In this document: piece by piece, positions 44,002 through 52,704 of the stretch | How the letters are laid out: every line of letters starts with the position of its first letter | Numbering within the stretch: position 1 is the stretch's first letter | The notes under the pieces: model-generated | What the model saw: only the letters and a program-made list of their open reading frames with translations | Told to the model about the DNA's origin: nothing | The model's database searches: none | Made by a program: the position numbers and the translations under genes | Assembly (NCBI GenBank): GCA_041678045.1 | Contig: JBAYOV010000013.1 | Location: forward strand, 8,254-72,253 | DNA: 64,000 bases | Reading direction: 5' to 3' | From: UBA2357 sp041678045 | Lineage (GTDB): Bacteria > Pseudomonadota > Gammaproteobacteria > Burkholderiales > Rhodocyclaceae

Positions 44002-44491
44002 ATGGGCTGGGAACTGCAAGACGTCGAGAAACCCTTCATCGCCCAACTGCAGGGCCTGGGCTGGACGCATGTCGAGGGCAGCATCGACGACCCGGCCGTG
44101 ACCGGGCGCGGCAGCTTCGCCGAGGTGGTGCAGGAGGCAGTGCTGCGCGAGCGACTGCGGGCCATCAACCTGCGTGACGGCGCGCCCTGGCTGGACGACG
44201 AACGTCTGGCCGAGGCGGTGGCCGCGATCACCCGGCTGCCACGGCGGACCTGCCGGCGCATTACGCGCCCTTCCTGCGCAGCGTGCTGGAGGTGGCCTGT
44301 GCCGGCGCCGCGCCGCAGCCGGCCAGCTGCTGCGCCTGAAGGACGTGACGGTGGAACTGGTCGACCTGCTGGTGGACGAGCTGCGGAGCCACCGCGACAT
44401 CTGGAGCCCGCGCAAGAAGGCCGCGCAGGATGATTACGCCCGCCGCAAGACCTGGCTGGCCGAGCACGGGATGGAGGTCGAGGGGGTCTGA
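44002..44491 (+). pseudogene. hsdR: hsdR remnant (type I restriction subunit)
   Basis: From the ATG at 44002 about 80 residues match an HsdR N-terminus: MGWELQDVEKPFIAQLQGLG, then VTGRGSFAEVVQEAVLRE and WLDDERLAEAVAAITRL. The reading then breaks. A short stretch continues in the third frame (ADLPAHYAPFLRSVLEVAC, from about 44244), and another in the second frame ends at 44491 with LKDVTVELVDLLVDELRSHR. An intact HsdR is about 1000 residues, so the nuclease and helicase domains are gone. The second and third pieces may be its C-terminus or another gene's; only the first is certain. Confidence 0.75.
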
Positions 44492-44517
44492 GCATTCGTC
44501 CCCGGGCGGTCGATGCG

Positions 44518-45057
44518 CTAAGCGCAGCGTAGATGTTCCGGCTCAACCTGCACGGTTTCGCGTCCGTCGGTGACCCATACCTGACCTTCCTGAATGGTGA
44601 ATTGCAGGCGCATGCTGCGTTCGGTGAGGCGGGCCAGGGCGGGGGCGGCCTCGGGGGGGAGTCTGAGCACCGTGAGCTTGTCCTGGCGGGCGAGCTTGTC
44701 GCGTGTGCCTTGCCACCAGATGTCTGCCGTGCGGCCATAGTTGATCAGCGTGACCCGCCGCGCCCGCCCGCAGGCCTTGCGGATCCACTTTTCGTCCGGT
44801 TGCCCGACATCCAGCCAGTGCAGGATGTCTCCGGTCAGGTCGCGCAGCCACAGGTCCGGTTCGTCATCCACGCACAAGCCCTTGCCGAAGCCCAAGCCCT
44901 CGTCGGCAAACAGCGCAAAGGCCAGCATGCGCACCATCATGCGCTCGTCGGTTTCCGACGGATGGCGGGCGAGTGTCAGGTTATGGGTGGCGTAGTAATT
45001 GCGGTCCATGTCGGCAATCTGCAGTTCTGCCTTGTAAATGGTTGCCTTGAGGGCCAT
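44518..45057 (-). CDS. yaeQ: YaeQ family protein
   Basis: 179 residues starting MALKATIYKAELQIADMDRN, with DLTGDILHWLDVGQPDEK and INYGRTADIWW. These are the conserved blocks of YaeQ, a small protein with a PD-(D/E)XK-like fold of uncertain function; E. coli YaeQ was once reported to suppress loss of RfaH. Full length. It marks the return to ordinary chromosome after the decayed restriction locus, and lies downstream of pyk in the same direction. Confidence 0.9.
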   Translation of the reverse strand: MALKATIYKAELQIADMDRNYYATHNLTLARHPSETDERMMVRMLAFALFADEGLGFGKGLCVDDEPDLWLRDLTGDILHWLDVGQPDEKWIRKACGRARRVTLINYGRTADIWWQGTRDKLARQDKLTVLRLPPEAAPALARLTERSMRLQFTIQEGQVWVTDGRETVQVEPEHLRCA

Positions 45058-45079
45058 GCGGACGTTCCTGGATGAAAAA

Positions 45080-45110
45080 AGGGGAGGGGGCTGCGCCCCG
45101 GTGGCGCAGC
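45080..45110 (-). terminator. Rho-independent terminator after pyk
   Basis: Read on the minus strand, GCTGCGCC and GGCGCAGC (45090-45110) make an 8-bp stem with a 5-base loop, followed after a short C-rich stretch by TTTTTT (complement of 45075-45080). It lies between pyk and yaeQ, so the two are probably separate transcripts. Confidence 0.6.
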
Positions 45111-45142
45111 GGGTTGTGGGTTGCGGGCGAGGGGTGGGGGCC

Positions 45143-46561
45143 TTACCCCGGGATGCGGGTCACATGCAGCAGGTTGGTGGTGCCGCTGTGGCCGAAGGGG
45201 ATGCCGGCGATGACCACGATGTCGTCGCCGGCGCGGGCAAAGTCGCCGGCAACCACGCCATGCACTGCATGGCTGACCATTTCGTTGAGGTCGTGGATTT
45301 CCTCGAACGGTACTGCATGCACCCCCCATACGAGCGCCAGCCGGCGGGCCGCGTCCAGTTGCGGGGTCATGGCCAGGATGGGGGTGGCGGGGCGTTCGCG
45401 CGAGGCGCGCAGCGCGGTGAAGCCGGAGGAGGTATAGGCCACGGTGGCCACCGGCGAGAGCAGGCGGGTGACCTGCCGCAGCGCACAACAGATGGCGTCG
45501 GGGGTGTTCGACTCGGCGGGCACATGAGTGGCGTCGAGGTTTTCATGCCAGGCGGGGTCGGCTTCCACTTCGCGGATGATGCGGTCCATGATGGTGACCG
45601 CTTCCACCGGATACTGGCCGGAGGCCGATTCGGCCGACAGCATCACGGCATCGGCCCCTTCGTAGATGGCGGTGGCCACGTCGGAGGCTTCGGCGCGGGT
45701 GGGAATCGGGGCGTTGATCATGGATTCGAGCATCTGGGTGGCGACCACCACGGGTTTTCCGGCCTTGCGGGCGGCGCGGATGATGCGCCGCTGCAGCACC
45801 GGCACCTGCTGCGGGGGCAGCTCGACGCCCAGGTCGCCACGGGCCACCATGATGCCGTCGGCTTCGGCGACGATGGCATCGAGCTCGTCGATGGCGGCCG
45901 GTTTTTCCAGCTTGGCCATCAGCCAGGCGCGGCCGCCGATCAGCTCGCGTGCCTCGACCAGATCGGAGGGACGTTGCACGAAGGACAGCGCCACCCAGTC
46001 CACGCCCAGCTCAAGGCCGAACGCCAGATCGGCCAGATCCTTTTCGGTGAGCGGGGAGATGGGCAGCACCACGCCGGGCACGTTCACGCCCTTGCGGTCG
46101 GACAGCGCCCCTCCCACGATGACCCGGGTTTCGGCGTGATCGGGGGCGCAGGACTCGACTTGCAGGCGCATCTTGCCGTCGTCGAGCAACAGTTCGGTGC
46201 CGGCATGCAGGGCTGCAAAAATCTCGGGGTGGGGCAGCGGTGCGCGCCGCCGGTCGCCCGGGGTGTCGTCCAGATCGAGGCGAAACGGCTCGCCGGCCTG
46301 CAGCTCGATGCGCCCTTCGGCAAAACGGCCGACGCGCAGCTTGGGCCCTTGCAGGTCGAGCAGGATGCCGACCGGGCGTCCGGTGCGCTGTTCGATGTCG
46401 CGGATGGTGCGCACGCGCTCGGCGTGATCCTCATGGCTGCCATGGCTGAAATTGAGCCGGAACACGTCCGCTCCGCTGGCGAAGAGGGTCTGGATGCGCT
46501 CGGGGGTGGAGCTGGCGGGCCCCAGGGTGGCGAGGACTCGGGCCTGACGCTTGCGACGCAT
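45143..46561 (-). CDS. pyk: Pyruvate kinase
   Basis: 472 residues from the ATG at 46561, preceded by AGGAGACACAC. Family motifs: ATLGPASSTPE, FRLNFSHGSHEDH, the catalytic-lysine region WLMAKLEKPAAIDEL, and MVARGDLGVELP. It converts phosphoenolpyruvate and ADP to pyruvate and ATP. It lies 67 bases downstream of the hydroxypyruvate isomerase gene, which fits the glyoxylate/glycerate route feeding phosphoenolpyruvate metabolism. Confidence 0.95.
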   Translation of the reverse strand: MRRKRQARVLATLGPASSTPERIQTLFASGADVFRLNFSHGSHEDHAERVRTIRDIEQRTGRPVGILLDLQGPKLRVGRFAEGRIELQAGEPFRLDLDDTPGDRRRAPLPHPEIFAALHAGTELLLDDGKMRLQVESCAPDHAETRVIVGGALSDRKGVNVPGVVLPISPLTEKDLADLAFGLELGVDWVALSFVQRPSDLVEARELIGGRAWLMAKLEKPAAIDELDAIVAEADGIMVARGDLGVELPPQQVPVLQRRIIRAARKAGKPVVVATQMLESMINAPIPTRAEASDVATAIYEGADAVMLSAESASGQYPVEAVTIMDRIIREVEADPAWHENLDATHVPAESNTPDAICCALRQVTRLLSPVATVAYTSSGFTALRASRERPATPILAMTPQLDAARRLALVWGVHAVPFEEIHDLNEMVSHAVHGVVAGDFARAGDDIVVIAGIPFGHSGTTNLLHVTRIPG

Positions 46562-46628
46562 GTGTGTCTCCTGATGCTGTGAAGGGAATGAAGGGAGGCG
46601 GACGGCGGGGGCGGGCAGGTGCCGGGTC

Positions 46629-47414
46629 TCAGGTGTCGAAACCGAGCCGTTGCCGCCAGATGAGGCCGTCCACCGTGTTGCCGGCGGGCACGTATTCGCA
46701 GCCCACCCAGCCGCTGTATTCCAGCCGGTCCAGTTCGCGCAGCAGCCAGGCATAGTGGATTTCACCGCTGCCGGGTTCGTGCCGGCCGGGGTTGTCGGCG
46801 ATCTGCACATGCCCGATGCGCGGCAGGAGGCGGGCCAGCGTGGCCGCCAGCTCGCCTTCCATGCGCTGTGCGTGATACACGTCGTACTGGATGAACAGGT
46901 TGTCCGCCCCCACTGCGTCGAGCACGGCGGCGGCTTGTGCGCTGCGGTTGAGAAAGAAGCCGGGAATGTCGCGGGTGTTGATCGGTTCGATCAGCAGGCG
47001 CAGGCCGGCCGTGGCGAGGCGTTGCGCGGCATGGCGCAGGTTGTGCACGAAGGTGGCGTGGGCCAGCGCGTCGCTCACGCCGGGCGGCTGTATGCCGGCC
47101 AGGCAGTTGAGCTGCGGGCAGCCCAGCGTGACGGCCCAGGCCAGGGCGCGCTCCACGCCCGCCTGGAATTCGTCCACACGGTCGGGGTGGCAGGCGATGC
47201 CCCGCTCACCGCCGGCCCAGTCTCCGGCCGGCAGGTTGTGCAGCACCATGGTCAGCCCGGCACGCCTGAGCCGCTCGGCCAGGATGTCGGCCGGCCAGTC
47301 GTAGGGAAACTGGCACTCCACCGCCTGAAAGCCGGCCGCCGCCGCAGCGGCAAAGCGGTCGGGAAAGTCGTATTCGGTAAACAGCATGCTCAGATTGGCG
47401 CTGAAGCGGGGCAT
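46629..47414 (-). CDS. hyi: Hydroxypyruvate isomerase family protein
   Basis: 261 residues starting MPRFSANLSMLFTEYDFPDR, a xylose-isomerase-like TIM barrel of the Hyi type. Metal-binding and catalytic segments include LLIEPINTRDIPGFF, FIQYDVYHAQRMEG and HVQIADNPGRHEPGSGEI. It interconverts hydroxypyruvate and tartronate semialdehyde in glyoxylate metabolism, though the related OtnI acts on other 2-oxo sugars. An upstream in-frame extension has no family similarity. Confidence 0.88.
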   Translation of the reverse strand: MPRFSANLSMLFTEYDFPDRFAAAAAAGFQAVECQFPYDWPADILAERLRRAGLTMVLHNLPAGDWAGGERGIACHPDRVDEFQAGVERALAWAVTLGCPQLNCLAGIQPPGVSDALAHATFVHNLRHAAQRLATAGLRLLIEPINTRDIPGFFLNRSAQAAAVLDAVGADNLFIQYDVYHAQRMEGELAATLARLLPRIGHVQIADNPGRHEPGSGEIHYAWLLRELDRLEYSGWVGCEYVPAGNTVDGLIWRQRLGFDT

Positions 47415-47503
47415 GGGCGGCTCCGGTGGTTGGCATGACAGCCCCGAATGATAGCGCATGCGCCCTGCGCGCCCGCTGCTGGCGGCGCTGCGGGTGCAGG
47501 AGG

Positions 47504-47545
47504 CATGACGTATGTCATGGTGGCGCCGCGCGGTGGGTATAGAAT
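47504..47545 (+). promoter_or_regulatory. Candidate hox operon promoter and activator site
   Basis: CATGAC (47504-47509) and GTCATG (47514-47519) form a 6-bp inverted repeat with a 4-base spacer. A -10-like TATAGAAT lies at 47538-47545, 30 bases before hoxF. The palindrome centre falls near -40 of the expected start, the position used by class II activators of the CRP/FNR type. No good -35 box exists, consistent with activator dependence. Confidence 0.45.
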
Positions 47546-47575
47546 GAAAGCCCTGACCGCATCGAGGGGCGTCCA

Positions 47576-49375
47576 ATGACAGACATGAAAGCACGGGTTG
47601 CGGAGGTGGTCGAGCGCCACCGGCGCGACGCATCGCGGCTGTTGCAGATATTGATCGGGGTGCAGGATGCACTCGGTTACCTGCCTGCGGACAGCCTCAG
47701 CGAGATTGCCCGGCTGCTCGCCGTGCCGCGCGCCAGGGTGGAAGGCGTGGCTGGCTTCTACAGCTTCCTGCACACCGCTCCGGTGGGGCGTTACCGCATT
47801 CTGTTTTCCGACAACATCACCGACCGCATGCTGGGTGCTCCGGCCCTCATGGACAGTCTGTGCAGCAAGCTGTGGGTGGAGCGCGGCAAGCTGTCGGAAG
47901 ACGGTCTGGTGAGCGTGGACACCACCTCCTGTACCGGCATGTGCGATCAGGGGCCGGCCATGCTGGTGAATGGCTGGCCGGTCACCCGGCTCGATCATCG
48001 CCGGGTCAACGAGATTGCCGAGCTGGTGCGTCGCCAGGTGCCCATGGAGTCATGGCCGGTGGCCTTCTTTGCGGTCGAGGACAATGTGCAGCGCAGCGAT
48101 GCGCTGCTCAATGCCGCGCAGCCGCATGGCGATGCCCTGCTGGCCGCGATTCGCATGGGCGCGCAGGCCTGGTTGAACGAAGTGCGCAGCGCCAACCTGC
48201 GCGGACGGGGCGGGGCGGGATTCACCACGGCGGTGAAGTGGCAGGCCTGCCGCGATGCGCCGGGCGAGGACAAGGTGGTGGTGTGCAACGCCGATGAGGG
48301 CGAACCGGGCACCTTCAAGGACAGGGTGTTGCTCACCAGTCACGCCGAGAAGGTGATCGAGGGCATGACCCTGTGCGCCTGGGCGGTGGGCGCGCGGCAG
48401 GGGTTCATCTATCTGCGCGGCGAATATCGCTATCTGCTGCCGCAACTGGAGGGGGCGCTGGCGCGCCGGCGCACGGCAGGGCTGCTCGGGCAGGCCATTT
48501 TGGGCGAGCAGGGCTTCGACTTCGACATCGAGATCCATCTCGGGGCGGGGGCCTATGTGTGCGGCGAGGAAACCGCCTTGCTCGAATCGCTGGAGGGCAA
48601 GCGCGGCACGCCGCGCATCCGTCCGCCTTTCCCGGTGACACAGGGTTATCTGGGGCGCCCGACCGTGGTGAATAACGTGGAAACACTCGCCAAGACGGTG
48701 CTGATCGCCCGTCAGGGGGGCGAGACGTTTGCAGCCATGGGCACCCAGCAATCCACCGGCACCAAGCTGCTGTCGGTGTCGGGCGACTGTGCGCGGCCGG
48801 GCATTTATGAATACCCCTTCGGGGTCACGGTGAGCCAGGTGCTGGAGGACTGCGGCGCGAGCGATACCCAGGCCGTGCAGGTGGGCGGCGCCTCGGGCAT
48901 CATGTTGTCGGGGTATGAGTTCCACCGCCGGATTGCTTTCGAGGACGTGCCCACGGCCGGCGCCTTCATGGTGTTCGACTCCAGCCGCGATGCCTTCGAG
49001 GTGGCGCACAACTTCGTCGACTTCTTTGCGCACGAGAGCTGCGGCTTTTGCACGCCGTGCCGGGTGGGCACCAACCTGCTGAAGGGCTACATGGACAAGC
49101 TGGCGAGCGGCCACGGGGCCAAGCCCGATCTGGCCGACATCGAATGGGTGGTGCGCCTGCTGCGCAATGCCAGCCACTGCGGGCTGGGATCGGCGGCACC
49201 GAATCCGGTGAATGATTCCCTTGTCAAGTTCCGGCCGTCCTATGAACGGCGGCTCGAATCGCTGGATTTCGAGCCCGCCTTCGATCTGGATGCGGCACTG
49301 GCCCGGGCGCGTGCGATCACCGGTCGCGACGACGATGCCGCCCACCTCGACCTGCATCAGGAGACTTCGCGATGA
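47576..49375 (+). CDS. hoxF: NAD-reducing hydrogenase diaphorase subunit HoxF
   Basis: 599 residues combining a NuoE-like N-terminus (about 1-130, SCTGMCDQGPAMLVNG) with a NuoF-like body: RGRGGAGFTTAVKW for FMN/NAD binding near residue 210, VVCNADEGEPGTFKDR, and a [4Fe-4S] site from ESCGFCTPCRVG near 487 plus HCGLG near 535. It passes electrons between NAD(H) and the hydrogenase. Only part of the NuoE [2Fe-2S] cysteines is visible, as is known for fused HoxF proteins. First gene of the operon; ATGA overlap with hoxU. Confidence 0.95.
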   Translation: MTDMKARVAEVVERHRRDASRLLQILIGVQDALGYLPADSLSEIARLLAVPRARVEGVAGFYSFLHTAPVGRYRILFSDNITDRMLGAPALMDSLCSKLWVERGKLSEDGLVSVDTTSCTGMCDQGPAMLVNGWPVTRLDHRRVNEIAELVRRQVPMESWPVAFFAVEDNVQRSDALLNAAQPHGDALLAAIRMGAQAWLNEVRSANLRGRGGAGFTTAVKWQACRDAPGEDKVVVCNADEGEPGTFKDRVLLTSHAEKVIEGMTLCAWAVGARQGFIYLRGEYRYLLPQLEGALARRRTAGLLGQAILGEQGFDFDIEIHLGAGAYVCGEETALLESLEGKRGTPRIRPPFPVTQGYLGRPTVVNNVETLAKTVLIARQGGETFAAMGTQQSTGTKLLSVSGDCARPGIYEYPFGVTVSQVLEDCGASDTQAVQVGGASGIMLSGYEFHRRIAFEDVPTAGAFMVFDSSRDAFEVAHNFVDFFAHESCGFCTPCRVGTNLLKGYMDKLASGHGAKPDLADIEWVVRLLRNASHCGLGSAAPNPVNDSLVKFRPSYERRLESLDFEPAFDLDAALARARAITGRDDDAAHLDLHQETSR

Positions 49376-50091
49376 GCAAGCAGTTTCTGTTCGATGGACA
49401 GCCCGTCGCCTTCGAGGACGGCCAGACCATCCTCCAGGCCGCCCGCGCGGCCGGGCATTACATTCCGCATCTGTGCTGGCATCCGGATTTTCCGCCGCAT
49501 GGTTCGTGCAAGCTGTGCATCGTGAAGGTGGCCGGCCGGCATGTGTCGTCCTGTGCCATGCCGGTGAAGGAGGGCATGGAGGTGGAGAGCAACACGCCCG
49601 AGATCAACGCCGAGCGGCGCGCGCTGTTGCAGATGCTGTTCGTGGAGGGCAACCACTTCTGTCCTTCGTGCGAGAAGAGCGGCAACTGCCAGTTGCAGGC
49701 GCTGGCGTATGAGCTGGAGATGACCAGCACCCGCTTCAACCACTTCTTTCCCGTCCGTCCGGTGGATGCATCGCACCGCGATGTGCTGCTCGATTTCAAC
49801 CGCTGCATCTTCTGCGAGCTGTGCGTGCGCGCCAGCCGCGACAAGGACGGCAAGAGCGTGTTTGCCCTCACCGAGCGCGGCATCCACAAGCATCTGGTGG
49901 TGAATGCGCAGTCGGGCCGGCTGGCGGATACCGACTTCAGCGCCGACGATGTGGCGGCGAACATCTGCCCTGTGGGGGTGATCCTGCACAAGCGGGTGGG
50001 GTTTGCCGTCCCCATCGGCAGCCGCCAGTATGACGAACACCCGATCAGCCAGGTGGCCATGGCCGGGGCACGCGAAAAGGTGAGCAAATGA
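49372..50091 (+). CDS. hoxU: NAD-reducing hydrogenase iron-sulfur subunit HoxU
   Basis: 239 residues, resembling the N-terminus of NuoG. A plant-type [2Fe-2S] site (CWHPDFPPHGSCKLC then CAMPV), a His/Cys cluster site (GNHFCPSCEKSGNC) and a [4Fe-4S] site (CIFCELCVRASRDKDG with a later ICPVGVI) are all present. It wires HoxF to the hydrogenase dimer. Its start overlaps hoxF and its stop overlaps hoxY (ATGA both times). Confidence 0.95.
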   Translation: MSKQFLFDGQPVAFEDGQTILQAARAAGHYIPHLCWHPDFPPHGSCKLCIVKVAGRHVSSCAMPVKEGMEVESNTPEINAERRALLQMLFVEGNHFCPSCEKSGNCQLQALAYELEMTSTRFNHFFPVRPVDASHRDVLLDFNRCIFCELCVRASRDKDGKSVFALTERGIHKHLVVNAQSGRLADTDFSADDVAANICPVGVILHKRVGFAVPIGSRQYDEHPISQVAMAGAREKVSK

Positions 50092-50630
50092 GCAAACCCC
50101 GTCTGCGCATCGCCACCACTTCGCTGGCCGGCTGTTTTGGCTGCCACATGTCCTTTCTGGACATTGACGAACATTTCTTCGAGCTGGCCGGGCTGGTCGA
50201 GTTTGACCGCTCCCCGCTGACCGACATCAAGCACTGCGGCCCGTGCGACATCGGGCTGATCGAGGGGGGCGTGTGCAACGCCGAGAACGTGCATGTGCTG
50301 CGCGAGTTCCGGCGCAACTGCAAGACCCTGATTGCGGTGGGTGCCTGCGCGGTGAATGGCGGCCTGCCGGCGCAGCGCAACCATCTCGACCTGGAAGCCT
50401 GTTTGCGCGAAGTGTACCAGTTCCGGGAGGGGCTGACCGACCCGTGCGTGCCGAACGACCCCGATCTGCCGCTGCTGCTTGACAAGGTGCACCCGATTCA
50501 CGAGATCGTGCGGGTGGATTACTTCATTCCGGGCTGCCCGCCCTCGGGCGAGGCGATCTGGAAATTTCTCAGCGACCTGCTGGCCGGCCGTACGCCGCGC
50601 CTGCCGCAGGGCCTGCTGCATTTCGACTGA
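50088..50630 (+). CDS. hoxY: [NiFe] hydrogenase small subunit HoxY
   Basis: 180 residues, short like other HoxY. The proximal [4Fe-4S] cysteines are visible: SLAGCFGCHMSFLD, the GACAVNGG segment and IPGCPPSGE. No twin-arginine signal, so the enzyme is cytoplasmic. It relays electrons from the NiFe site in HoxH to the diaphorase. Overlaps hoxU by ATGA and lies 16 bases before hoxH. Confidence 0.95.
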   Translation: MSKPRLRIATTSLAGCFGCHMSFLDIDEHFFELAGLVEFDRSPLTDIKHCGPCDIGLIEGGVCNAENVHVLREFRRNCKTLIAVGACAVNGGLPAQRNHLDLEACLREVYQFREGLTDPCVPNDPDLPLLLDKVHPIHEIVRVDYFIPGCPPSGEAIWKFLSDLLAGRTPRLPQGLLHFD

Positions 50631-50646
50631 GCAACGAGGTCTGTGC

Positions 50647-52113
50647 ATGAGTGACGCACTGGAAACCGCGAGCAATCGCGAGAACCTGAAGAAAGTCGTG
50701 ATCGATCCGGTATCGCGGGTCGAAGGGCATGGCAAGGTGACCCTGCTGCTCGACGAGCATGACGAGGTACGCGAGGCGCGGCTGCATATCGTGGAGTTTC
50801 GTGGCTTCGAAGTCTTCATTCAGGGGCGCCCCTATTGGGAAGTGCCGGTGATGGTGCAGCGGCTGTGCGGCATCTGCCCGGTCAGCCACCATCTGGCGGC
50901 GGCGAAGGCGCTCGACCATGTGGTGGGCGCCGCGCAGGTGCCGGTGAGCGCCGTGAAGATGCGCCGGCTGATGCACTACGGGCAGATCCTGCAATCGCAT
51001 GCGCTGCATTTCTTCCACCTGTCTTCGCCCGACCTGCTGTTCGGTTTCGATTCCGAGGTGGCACGGCGCAACATCGTGGGCGTGGCGGCCGAATATCCCG
51101 AGGTGGCCCGTCAGGGGGTGTTGTTGCGCAAGTTCGGCCAGCAGATCATCGAGGCCACGGCGGGCAAGCGGATTCATGGCACCGGGGCGATTCCGGGGGG
51201 CATGAACCGCCATCTGGCGCGCGAGGATCGTGACCGCCTGCGCGCGCAGGCCGACCAGATGGTGAGCTGGTCGTGGGAGGCGGTGGCGCTGGCGCGCCGG
51301 CTGCATCAGGGCATGGCGCCCGATTACCGGGATTTTGGCCTGTTCCGCTCGCGCATGATGAGCATCGTGCGTGCCGACGGGGCGATGGACCTGTACGACG
51401 GCCAGCTGCGCTTCCGCGATGCGAACGGCAACATCCTGCTCGATGGCGTGCCCGACCAGGAATACATGAACGTGATCAGCGAGCAGGTGCGTCCGTGGAG
51501 CTACATGAAGTTCCCGTACATGCGCGACAGCGACCCGGAGACGGGCTGGTACAAGGTCGGGCCGCTCGCCCGGGTGCAGAATTGCGACTTCATTCCTTCG
51601 CCCCTGGCCGAGGCCGAGCGCCGTGCTTTCATTGCCGAGGGCGGCGGCGAGCCGGTGCACGAGACGCTGGCCTACCACTGGACGCGCATGATCGAGATGC
51701 TGCATGCCGCCGAAGTGGTGCGCGACCTGCTGGACGACCCGGAACTGCTGGCGGGCGATCTGGTGGCCACGGGCAGCCATCGCCGGGAGGGGGTGGGCGT
51801 CATCGAGGCCCCGCGCGGCACCCTCATCCACCACTATCAGGTGGATGAGAACGATCTGGTGAGCATGTGCAACCTGATCGTCTCCACCACGCACAACAAC
51901 CAGGCCATGAACACCGCGATTCGTGCGGTGGCGCGCCGTTACCTGAGCGGTCGCAAGCTCACCGAGGGCTTGCTCAATCACATCGAGGTGGCGATTCGCG
52001 CCTTCGACCCCTGCCTGTCCTGTGCCACGCATGCCCTGGGGCAGATGCCGCTGGCGGTCGAGCTGCAGGCGCCCGATGGCACGCTGCTTGAATCGCTGCA
52101 CTCCGGTGCCTGA
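50647..52113 (+). CDS. hoxH: [NiFe] hydrogenase large subunit HoxH
   Basis: 488 residues from the ATG at 50647. N-terminal SRVEGHGK and LCGICPVSHH supply the first NiFe cysteine pair, and C-terminal DPCLSCATH the second. After that histidine a 26-residue peptide (ALGQMPLAVELQ onward) remains, expected to be removed by HoxW once nickel is inserted. It splits or makes H2 in the cytoplasm coupled to NAD. A longer in-frame reading from 50479 runs antiparallel to nothing but overlaps hoxY and is not supported. Confidence 0.95.
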   Translation: MSDALETASNRENLKKVVIDPVSRVEGHGKVTLLLDEHDEVREARLHIVEFRGFEVFIQGRPYWEVPVMVQRLCGICPVSHHLAAAKALDHVVGAAQVPVSAVKMRRLMHYGQILQSHALHFFHLSSPDLLFGFDSEVARRNIVGVAAEYPEVARQGVLLRKFGQQIIEATAGKRIHGTGAIPGGMNRHLAREDRDRLRAQADQMVSWSWEAVALARRLHQGMAPDYRDFGLFRSRMMSIVRADGAMDLYDGQLRFRDANGNILLDGVPDQEYMNVISEQVRPWSYMKFPYMRDSDPETGWYKVGPLARVQNCDFIPSPLAEAERRAFIAEGGGEPVHETLAYHWTRMIEMLHAAEVVRDLLDDPELLAGDLVATGSHRREGVGVIEAPRGTLIHHYQVDENDLVSMCNLIVSTTHNNQAMNTAIRAVARRYLSGRKLTEGLLNHIEVAIRAFDPCLSCATHALGQMPLAVELQAPDGTLLESLHSGA

Positions 52114-52117
52114 GCGT

Positions 52118-52672
52118 ATGGACTGTATGGACCGTCTGGACCCGGCGGCTGGATGCGCTGTTTCCGATTCCGATTCCGATTCCGATACGCCGGAAAGGCC
52201 GCTTCATCTGCTGGTGATGGCCATCGGCAACCCCTCGCGGGGCGACGATGCGCTCGGCCCCTTGCTGGCCGGGCGGCTGGCGCCCGACCTTCCGGAGCGG
52301 GTCGAGCTGCTGGTTGATTTTCAGCTGCAGGTCGAGCATGCGCTGGATCTGGAACGTGCCGCGCTGGCCCTGTTCATCGATGCGCAAGTGGGGCTGACAG
52401 ACAGTTTCCGCTTTGCGGAAATCGCCCCTCAACCCATGGACGCTGCCTTCTCCCACGCGCTGCGCCCGGAAAAGGTACTCGGGGTGATGGCGCGACTGGG
52501 CTTGCCGCACCGGCCCGCAGCCTTTGTGCTGGGTGTGCGTGCCAGCCGCTTCGAACTCGGGGAGGGGCTGTCGGCCACCGCCAGCGACGCACTGGACGCC
52601 GCCACCACCTTCACCCGCACGCTGCTCGCCCAACCCGATCCGGCCTGCTGGCGCAGCCTGCAGCGGGGCTGA
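52118..52672 (+). CDS. hoxW: Hydrogenase maturation protease HoxW
   Basis: 184 residues from the ATG at 52118 (ATG at 52127 also possible). The family motif AIGNPSRGDDALGPLL sits near residue 40, later than usual, because about 25 extra residues precede it, including a Ser-Asp run made by a hexanucleotide repeat. HoxW is a nickel-dependent endopeptidase that trims the HoxH C-terminus. Only 4 bases separate it from hoxH. No hyp genes are in the window. Confidence 0.88.
   Translation: MDCMDRLDPAAGCAVSDSDSDSDTPERPLHLLVMAIGNPSRGDDALGPLLAGRLAPDLPERVELLVDFQLQVEHALDLERAALALFIDAQVGLTDSFRFAEIAPQPMDAAFSHALRPEKVLGVMARLGLPHRPAAFVLGVRASRFELGEGLSATASDALDAATTFTRTLLAQPDPACWRSLQRG
52162..52185. repeat. TTCCGA hexanucleotide repeat in hoxW
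   Basis: Four exact copies of TTCCGA in tandem, coding for an alternating Ser-Asp run near the HoxW N-terminus. Copy changes would keep frame and alter only the length of a probably disordered segment. Confidence 0.75.
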
Positions 52673-52704
52673 GCCGGCTACTGAGTCATTACCCGGCTAC
52701 TGAG

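Noticed and set aside
50479..50646. Upstream extension of hoxH
   Set aside because: It overlaps the end of hoxY in another frame and lacks similarity; the ATG at 50647 gives the normal N-terminus.
52162..52185. Phase-variation switch in hoxW
   Set aside because: The unit is six bases, so slippage cannot shift the reading frame.
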